In this document: piece by piece, positions 8,689 to 18,000 of the stretch
Layout: every line of letters starts with the position of its first letter
Position numbering within the stretch: the first letter of the stretch is position 1
Assembly: GCF_014697355.1 (NCBI RefSeq)
Contig: NZ_JACJRQ010000009.1
Coordinates: forward strand, 124,001-188,000
Length of the DNA stretch: 64,000 nt
Source: Nostoc calcicola FACHB-3891
GTDB taxonomy: Bacteria > Cyanobacteriota > Cyanobacteriia > Cyanobacteriales > Nostocaceae
Reading direction: 5' to 3'
Translations under genes and position numbers: made by a program
The notes under the pieces: generated by a model
What the model was told of the DNA's origin: nothing
Database searches by the model: none
Seen by the model: the letters and a program-made list of their open reading frames with translations, nothing else

Positions 8689-11600
8689 TTATTCAAATAA
8701 CTTTTGGTAATAAGCTATTTGTAACTGAATTATGGTGCTGATTTGCTTTAGTGATTCCTGTCGCGCTTGTAAAAAAACAACATGAGCTTTGGTCATGCGC
8801 GAAGCATTTTCACTCATTTTTTGATAAAAAGGGCTGCGTAAGTTAAGCAAATGGGGTTCTTCAGCAACATTGTAAGTAGTCAAATTATATTGATTATTTT
8901 CTTCTTTCGTTGGGAAATTTTCTACAGGTTGTAAATTGCGTTCTTGTAGCAAGAATTTAGCAGGTTCGTTGCTATTTTTAAGATTGACTTGCTCTGGGAT
9001 ATTCTCTAGTTTGTGAGAGACGGTTTCAGGATTTTTGATAGTACTTTCTGTAAAAGAAGAATTCATTGGGGCAAATTCCTTTAATGTTGATAGTGTATGT
9101 TCGTGTTGATTCACATTTTTGATGGTATGTAAAGATATATCTTGAGCAATTTTTTGATTGTGCTTACTCAAAGATGTGTAATTAATTTTGTTGCTGTCTG
9201 GAGTTATATTTTTAGCTCTAGACTGGCTTTTTTGCGAAACTTCTTGTATTTGAGAATATAGTAGCGATAAATTTAGATTAACTCTATAACTAACCAATTT
9301 TGCTAGAGCTTTAATGAGAGAAGTATGATCGTCTACACCTCTTTTATTAAGAGTTACTGTGACGTGTTCTTTTTGGTTGAGGACTTTATCAATCCATCGA
9401 GAACAGTTACTACCAGCACCTACTTCAAGGAATATGTTGAAGCCATCTTGATAAACGCGGTTAATTAATTGAGGAAAATTAAGTTGTTGACAGAGGTTTT
9501 TAGCAATATTGTGAGCAATAGAATGGCTGTCTAGTTTAATTGGTTTATACTCGGCTGCGGAATAAAAGATAGTTTCTGGTATGTTTTGGGTAGGGAATGT
9601 ATTTAATCTCACAAGTTCATCGTACTCAGAACACATTGGCTCGCAATGGATAACATGGGTGAAGGGAGCAGAAAAAGCATCACAATTGAGATTAGCAATT
9701 ACCCGCTGACAGGCTTGGATATCACCAGCGATCGCCACTTCTTCTGTAGTATTAATTAAAGGCAAATAAACTCGCTTTTCATGCTTAATTGCTTCTTTAA
9801 CACGAGATACTGGACACATCAGAATATAGTTGCGCCAGAAATCTTCGTTTTTCTCATCCTCTCTTTGAGATAATCCCCAATACTCCCGGACAGCATTTTT
9901 CGGGCCAGATAGTCTTGTTTTTAGCAGAGATGATGAGTTAAAGCCCTCACTACCTTCTTGAAACTGAGTCCAGATACCCTGAGCCAATATCATGCTAATT
10001 TCGCCCAGACTATAACCAAAAGCACATTCAGCCTTGACTTGAAAATAATTTTTCAAAATTGCTGTCATCAGTCCAGCACAGGCCATTTCTGATTCGAGTA
10101 CTGCTACTGAATCATTGAGCAATTGCTTTTCAAGAACTTCTAGTTGTCTGTTTGATAATTTTTCTAAGCTTCGGGGATAAATAAGTTTTTCTACGTTGGC
10201 GACACGCTGATAAATACTACCGATGAACGGATCGTTATAAAGTTGAGGAAACAAACGAAACAGATTTTGGCCTAGTCCGAGATAAGCACTAAAAGCACCT
10301 GGGTAAACGAAAGCGATTTTACTTTTTTGTCCCAGTGGTTTTGCTGTAAAATAGCTGCCTAAAGGACTTTGCCAGTCTTTCCCTGTCTCGAAAGCATTAG
10401 TAATACCTTTGAGGGAATGCTGAATTTCCCGCTGTAATTCATCTTGATTGTGCCCAAGAATTGCTACAGCATAAGTCGCTTGTTGACGCTGTTGAAAAGT
10501 TGCAAAAGTCTGGCTAGCAGCAGTAGATAGAGAAGAAGAATTTTTAATGGTTTCTTGAAGATTGCGGATTTCTTCTAATAGACTCGATCGATCGTCAGCA
10601 GCGATCGCAAATAAATAATAAGGCATTTGCTCTAAATATTTGCTGCTGTGATTTTTTTGATATAGTTCCTCTGACAAAATTAAATGTGCGTAACTTCCAT
10701 CTACCTCCATCCCATTAATCGCAGCTATTCTTTTAATACCTCCTTTTTCTAAAAACCAAGGTTTTGATTCAACAGCAACATAAAAAGGACTATCTTGCCA
10801 AACCTCTGGCATTTTAGGTTTAGACCACTGGGGAACTGCGGGAATATAGCGGTGATATAAACACAATGCTGTTTTAATTAAACTAACTATTCCCGACACA
10901 GCATAGGTATGACCAATATTCGCTTTGACACTACCGATCGCACAAGTTAAATTTACTTCAGATGTGCGATATGCCTGAATCAATCCTTGAATTTCTGATT
11001 CATCTTGGTGTGGAATTCCACTACCAACAACTTCTAAATAATTGATGTCTGTTGGTTTGATATTTGCCAGATCAAAAGCTACCTGACAAGCTTGTGTTAC
11101 TGCTTCATAAATTGGTACATTCAAAGCATCAATTTCAAATTTGGAATTCTCTACGAGACTGAGAGCATCAATCGTTGCATAGATGCGATTGTTTTCTTGT
11201 TTCGCTGTTTCGTGGAGCTTCAATACTACAGCCGCTGCACCTTCACCTACTATCCAGCCATTGACATTTTCATCGTAACTGAGAGTATTTACGCCTGTGT
11301 TGACTTTTGTAATTTTATTTCTTAATAAAACACTAGCGCCATCTCCAGCAAGCTCGACTGCACCAACTAAAACAGCATCTACTTCTCTAATGGCGAGTAG
11401 TTTTTGTGCAAGTTCTAAGGCTTTAAAAACAGAATTTTCTTCGGCAGTTAATGTGAAGGCAGGTCCAGCAAAATTCCATATTTTGGAAATATAAGTAGCC
11501 AGGTTATTTTCGATGTGACTTGGAGATTCACTGTCTTTGTTAATATCTTTTTTCGGAAGTTGATTTAGAGTTAATTCTGTAGCAGTAACAATAATAATTG

Positions 11601-11970
11601 CTATTCTTTTTCCTTGGGTAAGTGCCGCATCTTTTAAAGTGCGATCGGCTACTTCAAACATCAACAATTCTTGAGGATTAAAATTCTCTACATCTTCTGG
11701 TGGGATTTCTAAACGTAAAGTATCAATTTCAAAATCTTTAATGTATGCGCCTAATGGTGCTGCACCGTCAGGAAAATCATAGTTTTTCAGGAATTCTTCT
11801 TGTGTTTCTATTCCTTGCCATCGCTGAGGAGGTATGGGAATAAAATGCTGAGTTCCTTCATAAATACTGCGTTCAAAGGTATCTAATCCTTTGCAACCGC
11901 CGCCTAAATAGCAATCCATTCCCACAATTGCTATTTTAGGAGTTTGATTTTTTGGAAATTGTTCCATCAC
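8689..11970 (-). CDS. PfaB-like protein: degenerate ketosynthase plus acyltransferase
   Basis: This 1093-aa protein begins with a ketosynthase-like domain (about 10-440) that has lost catalysis. The position of the active-site Cys is Glu178 (TAEENS against the usual DAACASS) and the first catalytic His is Val (EVVGSG for EAHGTG); the second His in NIGHT is kept. An acyltransferase domain follows (about 560-870) with nucleophile motif GYSLGE. Then comes a 150-residue Ser/Asn-rich linker and a C-terminal amphipathic helix (FLQARQESLKQ...). The KS-like/AT layout is that of PfaB and of parts of heterocyst glycolipid synthases. Probable roles are chain-length-factor-like pairing with the active KS, and loading or extender transfer. 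The start is a GTG at 11970 or the ATG one codon later; GAGG lies upstream of both. Confidence 0.85.
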   Translation of the reverse strand: MMEQFPKNQTPKIAIVGMDCYLGGGCKGLDTFERSIYEGTQHFIPIPPQRWQGIETQEEFLKNYDFPDGAAPLGAYIKDFEIDTLRLEIPPEDVENFNPQELLMFEVADRTLKDAALTQGKRIAIIIVTATELTLNQLPKKDINKDSESPSHIENNLATYISKIWNFAGPAFTLTAEENSVFKALELAQKLLAIREVDAVLVGAVELAGDGASVLLRNKITKVNTGVNTLSYDENVNGWIVGEGAAAVVLKLHETAKQENNRIYATIDALSLVENSKFEIDALNVPIYEAVTQACQVAFDLANIKPTDINYLEVVGSGIPHQDESEIQGLIQAYRTSEVNLTCAIGSVKANIGHTYAVSGIVSLIKTALCLYHRYIPAVPQWSKPKMPEVWQDSPFYVAVESKPWFLEKGGIKRIAAINGMEVDGSYAHLILSEELYQKNHSSKYLEQMPYYLFAIAADDRSSLLEEIRNLQETIKNSSSLSTAASQTFATFQQRQQATYAVAILGHNQDELQREIQHSLKGITNAFETGKDWQSPLGSYFTAKPLGQKSKIAFVYPGAFSAYLGLGQNLFRLFPQLYNDPFIGSIYQRVANVEKLIYPRSLEKLSNRQLEVLEKQLLNDSVAVLESEMACAGLMTAILKNYFQVKAECAFGYSLGEISMILAQGIWTQFQEGSEGFNSSSLLKTRLSGPKNAVREYWGLSQREDEKNEDFWRNYILMCPVSRVKEAIKHEKRVYLPLINTTEEVAIAGDIQACQRVIANLNCDAFSAPFTHVIHCEPMCSEYDELVRLNTFPTQNIPETIFYSAAEYKPIKLDSHSIAHNIAKNLCQQLNFPQLINRVYQDGFNIFLEVGAGSNCSRWIDKVLNQKEHVTVTLNKRGVDDHTSLIKALAKLVSYRVNLNLSLLYSQIQEVSQKSQSRAKNITPDSNKINYTSLSKHNQKIAQDISLHTIKNVNQHEHTLSTLKEFAPMNSSFTESTIKNPETVSHKLENIPEQVNLKNSNEPAKFLLQERNLQPVENFPTKEENNQYNLTTYNVAEEPHLLNLRSPFYQKMSENASRMTKAHVVFLQARQESLKQISTIIQLQIAYYQKLFE

Positions 11971-12004
11971 CTATGTCCTCAAGCTAATTTATGGATTTTT
12001 TGGT

Positions 12005-12068
12005 GTTGCTGAATCGGGGAAAGGCTCACGCAGAGGCGCAGAGGCGCGGAGGGAGAAGGATTCAGCAA
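12005..12068. repeat. Small inverted repeat with GCAGAGGCGC tandem repeat
   Basis: GTTGCTGAATC (12005-12015) and GATTCAGCAAC (12058-12068) are inverted ends around a short CGCAGAGG-type tandem repeat. It sits in the gap between the two synthase genes. Confidence 0.4.
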
Positions 12069-12083
12069 CGTAACTGGTTCTAT

Positions 12084-15000
12084 TTAGATTTCATCTAATT
12101 GCTTGGGCAAAATCGTTCCTTTGGCTCCTAGCATTCGGGTGTATATTTGTCCTTGCTGATTATGGGCGATGACATCAACAACTAAACTCGATTCTGTTTT
12201 GGATTTGATTTGACATGAAACGTAAAATGTTTGATCGAATGGGACAGGTACAAACTGTTCAAAGGTTGTGATTTCTGAAGGTAAGCAAGCTACCTGATGA
12301 AAATGTTGTGCCCAAATCCAAAATGCATGAATCTCTACATCTGCAATATAAGGATTAAATGTTTGGACTGGGAATTGTCCTTGTTGCCTTTCTCCAGGTT
12401 TTGGCAGATAGCATTCTATGGTGATCTTGTCGAGATTGGCATTTAAGACGGATTTGACACCTTGAAAAGTAGCTCCGTGAAATAAAGTAGTTGCCCCATT
12501 TTGATAAAGTGATGAAGCGGTGGCGGTGATTTTACGATCCTGGCTTAAGTTGATAAATTCGTGTACTGGGGCATCAGTAACTTCCCGCTTTAGTTTCATT
12601 TGACTACTGAAATGATAACGTATTTTACCTTCGGAATTTTTACTCCAGATTTTGGCATCAAAGTCTATTTCAGAGATACCATTTTTAGCAATTTCTTGCA
12701 AATCTAAAGTGTATTCATTTGGTAAATTTTCATCGAAGATTAGTCCTTTTAAAACTTTATAGTTTGTACAACTGAAGGCTTTGAAACCAGGATAGAGTTG
12801 TTCGCAGGTATTAGCAATCCATAAGAGTCCACAAGTCGCTGGTAAAACTGGATAACCAGCAATTACGTGGTCTTGTAAAAAGGGATTTGCTGCTAATGTT
12901 AAATGTCTGTGAATACGAAATTTTTTCAATTCGCTTGGTAATTTATCTGGTATATATACCAAGGGACTACCAATCACAACTTGCACGGTTTCTTGATTGG
13001 CGCTAGCTAGTTCATCAGCTAACATTTTTGTGCCAATTTCAATGGGAATAGTCTCGATATTCCGTTCAGCAAAAGCTTGCTTTAATTCCGGAGAAACCAT
13101 ACCACTATCCCAAGGACCCCAATTAATTGCTACGACGTGAGAATTGGGATAATTGAGTTTGAAAAGGTGGGCTGATTTGTTGAGAATTTCATTAGCGATC
13201 GCATAATCCGATTGTCCCACGTTTCCGTAGAAGCCAACTACGGAAGAAAACAGAACTAAGTAATTCAGTTGATTGGGCGACACGCAGCGCAGCAGGTTTT
13301 CTAAACCTTTAACTTTAGCAGTGTAAACTGTTTCAAAATCTTGGATTGATTTTTTCTCAATCCGCTTATCGGCTAGGTTACCAGCCCCGTGAATAATTCC
13401 CGTTACCGCGCCAAAACGCTCAACTACATCAGCAACTTGTTGAGAAAGAGTCAATCCATCAGTCACATCAACGCTCAAATATTCAGCTTGTCCACCCGCC
13501 TGCTCAATAGCTTGTAAGGTTGCGGCAATTTCCCGACTAGATGAAATAGCGTTAAACTTTTTCTGCACCATTGCAGGTGTCGGCTTTTCACCTCTAGCTA
13601 GGAAATCCTCCATAATCTGCTTTTTCAAATCTGCTTGACTCAAGTACTTTTCTGCCCACACCGGTTGAGGATCGGCAGCAGAACGACCTAGCAGAATAAA
13701 TTTGCATTGATAACGCTGCGCTAGCTCGATCGCACATTGAGCCGTTATTCCCTTCGCACCACCGCTGACAAGAAAAACTTGGGATTGGGGATTGGGTACT
13801 GGGGATTGGGAAAACTCTTCCCCAGTCCCTAGTTCCTGTTCGCAAACTAGGGTTGCTCGTCCTTGTGAACTATATCCAGCTTCGACGACTAATAGATTGG
13901 GATCGTGAAGTTCGGCGAAGATATGCTGTGCTGATGTTTGAGGATCTAAATCGGGACTGAGGTCGATCGCTCGACAAGATACATTTTCCCATTCCTGGTT
14001 CAAAGTTTTGGTCAGTCCAAATAATCCAGCGCCAATTGCACCAAAGTTAGTTTTTTGTCCCAGTCCGAACTCCCCATCAAGACGAGCCACAGTTACAAAA
14101 CAACTGCGTCCTTGAGTCGCTGCTTGATTGAGTGGTTCTTTGAGATATTTGGCAATCAGAAAGACGTGGCGAAGGATAGCTTTTTCTGATTCCAAATAGC
14201 GGACTTCATTACTGGTAGCTTCGTGACTTGAAGGATTGAGATGGATAAACGCAGCGACTTTACCATAGTTAATTGCGATCGCTCTTAACTGTTCTTGCAA
14301 ATGTTCCTCGCTCAAATCTGCAAGCACCACGCGACTAATTTCTTCAGGTAAAGGCGATCGTTGAGGAATCAAACTTTGGGGAAAAGTTAAGACAACAATT
14401 TTCCAACCACGCTTGCACAAACTCTGAGCAAGTTCCGCCGTGGTGAGAGAACCATCATCGGTAAGCAAGGCGATATGCTCATCGGGTAAGGCGAAATCTA
14501 AAACATCAGGTTCGGGAAGATATTTCAGTCTGACGGGACTGCGAAAAATTCGGGATTGGGAATTGGGTACTGGGTAAAACTCTTCTCCACTATTCCCTAC
14601 TCCCTGCTCCCCTGCTTCTTCCCCAGTCCCCAATCCCTCTTGTAGATATTCAACAAGTTGTCCAAGGGTATGCACTTGAGTTAGTGTTTCTGCATTCAGC
14701 TTGGGGAAATCGGGATATAGTTCTGACAATGCTCCCTGAATTTCCACAAGTTTGACGCCATCAATTCCCAAATCTGTCTCAATATCCATTGACAGATCTA
14801 ACATCGTCGTTGGATAGCCCATTTTATCGCTAACAACCTTGAGGAAATTGTTAGTAAGTTCTGGGGATGAGGGGGATGAGGGAGATGTTACTCCTACCCC
14901 CCCATCTCCCTCATCTCTCCCTACTGCGATCGCTGGTGCAAGACCAGCTGAGATGTCTGATGCGATTTTCACCATGTACTCAGTTATTTGAGCCAAGGTG

Positions 15001-18000
15001 CGTAACTGTCCCACTTCTTCGGGATTTGGTCTGGGCAAATCGGGGTATAGTTCTAACAATGCTCCCAAAATTTCTACGCGTTTGATGGAATCAATCCCCA
15101 AATCTGCTTCGATATCCATTGTTAGGTCTAACATCTCAGTCGGGTAGCCTGTTTTATCACTAACGACGTTCAGCAGAGTTTGACTCAGGGTAACTTGGTC
15201 AATGACTACTGGTGCTGGGGGTGCTACCGTTACGCTTTGATTCTCTTGTGGTGGAGTAATATCCAGAGTTGCTGGAGCAGATATTTGCGTTGCAGTTGCA
15301 GTGTAATTTTCGTTTGGTGGAGTAATATCCAGAACTGCTATTGCTTGATGATTTGTACCGTTACCATTAGTTAAAACTGACTCAGATTTGCTGGCGAATC
15401 CGTTGCTGGGTAGACTAACTGATACATTTTTCAGAACAAGATTGTCTTGTGGGGATGATGGAACCTTAGAACTATCTTGATAGTTGACTGGTGCTATTAG
15501 ACTTTGCTGAGTAGTATTGCTAGAAGACGGTAGTTGATAATGCCGCTGGAGCAATTGGAAAAAGTTGTTAGTGTATTCTTGTTGATAGTTCAGATATTGC
15601 TCATGGATGCGGAGGCTTTCACCTTGATGGTCGTGAAACCTGATGATGCTACGTTCTGAGCTGGAAACTATCAGTTGTTGTGTTGATGTTGGTGACTCGT
15701 TAAATTTACTATTTCCCCACAACCCATGTTGTTGTTCCATGAGTTGGAAGAAGGTTTGAGTATATTCTGTTTGATGTTTTAAAGATTGTTCATGAACCTG
15801 CAAAATGTCATGTTGATGGCGATTTAATTCTATTAATGTGTACTCTAAGTTGTCTATAGCTGTGAGGTAATTCACAGGAAGTTCTGCACTAGTTTGTAAA
15901 GACTTGAGGTCTGATTGCCCGTTCTGCAAAGATTTCATCCCACCATTAACTGTTACTTTCTCTGTTGGTAGAGGAGGGTTATATGTTACTGAGTTATGGT
16001 TATTGCCATTAGTAACAGTAGATTGATTATTAACTGCTACTTTCTCTGTTATTTGAGAGGGTGTTGGCGAGTCCGGTGTATTGCCGTTAGTAGCAGTAAA
16101 TTTCACTTGATGCCCATTTTGCATAGCTTTTTCAAAAGACTGCTTGGTTTTTTCTGACACATAGTTAGTGCTATTTAAGCGGACATTCAAAACCTTATTG
16201 GGAGAAACTTCTGGGATTTTCTGCTCAAGTTGATAGGGGTCTAAGTTTTGTAAAGGTAATCCAGCAACGCGCAACTGGACAACGGCTTCTCTTAAAGAGC
16301 GATCGCTATCTTTGAGGTGACTGGGATTTAAGGCTACAGCTAAATGAGGGCGATCGCTCAGAATATCTTTTACTAAGTTGGTGAGAACGCTTCGGGGACC
16401 AAATTCAACAAAGTAGTAACCGCCTTCAGCATAAATATTTTCAATTTCCTGTTTGAACAATACTTGATTTCTCAAGTGTTCTTTGAGGACTTTTTGAATA
16501 ACTTGCGCTTCATTTGGGTAAGGTTTTCCGGTCACATTGGTGTAAACCGGAATTTGTGGCTCTTTGAAATTAACTTTCTCAATTGCTTTAGCAAAGGGTT
16601 GCTGTGCATAAGCCACTAGTGAAGTGTGAAAAGCTGCGGAAACTCCCAACAAAATTGTAGAGAATCCTTGAGTTTTTAGAGCTTCTTCCACATTAGCAAT
16701 TTCGGCTTTTGTCCCAGCCAACACCATTTGATTTTGGGAATTCAAGTTAGCAATGCTGATTTCAGGAAAACTCTCAATTAGTTCTGTAACCTGACTGACA
16801 TCCCCTTTCACCGCTAACATAGCTCCTGCATCAAACTGGGGATCTGTTGGCGTAGCCATCGCTTGACCTCTAGCTTTCACCAGGAAAAAGTAATCTTCTT
16901 CACTCAAAACCCCCGCAGCCCATAAAGCGGTAAGTTCTCCAAAGCTATGACCTGCGACAAAATCCGCCTTGAATCCAGCTTGTTGCAATATCTTGTATAA
17001 ACCAGCGCTAAAAGCCGCGATCGCTGGCTGTGCATATTCTGTTTGCTGCAACAGTTTCATCTGGGCAGTTTTTCGATCTAAATCGAACACAGGCGCTGGG
17101 AAAACAACCTCTGAAACACCCTGTAAACCGTCTTGGCGTAAAAGGCTGTCAATGTGAGTATAAGTCTGTCCCAAGGAAGGAAAATTGATTGCGAGTTCCC
17201 GACCCATCTCTAAATATTGTGAGCCTTGTCCAGAAAATAGAGCAACTACTTTCCCTTCTGTGACTATGCCAGTTTTGCGGTAGTAAATTCCTTGGGGATG
17301 CTCCCAAGATTCTGCAAGCAGTTTGTTTTTCAGCAAGTCAATACTTGTTTGCAATAAGTTACAAGCTTGAGTGAGAGAATCGGCAACAAACCCAAGTCTG
17401 GCATTTGTGACGGGAATATTTAAAGATTGAGAGGCGGCAATCAATTCTGCATAATGCCGCTCTCCCGTATCGGATTGCAATTGGTCTTTAGTTGCTTGAC
17501 AACGGGATAACAATTCTTCAGGTGTTGACGCAAATAGCAACACCGATTGAGCAGATTTGTGTAAACGATAAGGGCGATCGCTTTGGGTTTTGTATTCTTC
17601 TAAAATGACGTGATAATTTGTGCCACCAAAGCCAAAAGAACTCACCCCTGCACGTCTTGGCTCGTCATCGCTAATAACCCAAGGTCTGGTTTCGGTATTT
17701 AAATAAAATGGGGAATTATCAATATCTAATTTAGGATGGGGTTTGGTGACATTAATTGTGGCTGGTAATACTTTGTGGTGCAAAGCTAAAGCTGTTTTGA
17801 TCAGACTTGCCGCACCCGCAGCCGCTTTTGTATGTCCAATTTGTGATTTGACAGTTCCCAGAGCAATATATTGTTTTTTGGGATTATTTTCGCCAAAAAC
17901 TTCTTTGATTGAACTAAATTCTGCTGGATCTCCAGCCATCGTACCGGTGCCGTGCGCTTCAATCAAACCGACGCTAGCAGGGGAAAATCCCGCATCTTCG

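Noticed and set aside
13594..13845. 83-aa minus-strand frame inside the large synthase
   Set aside because: A shadow frame of the KR-region repeat linker.
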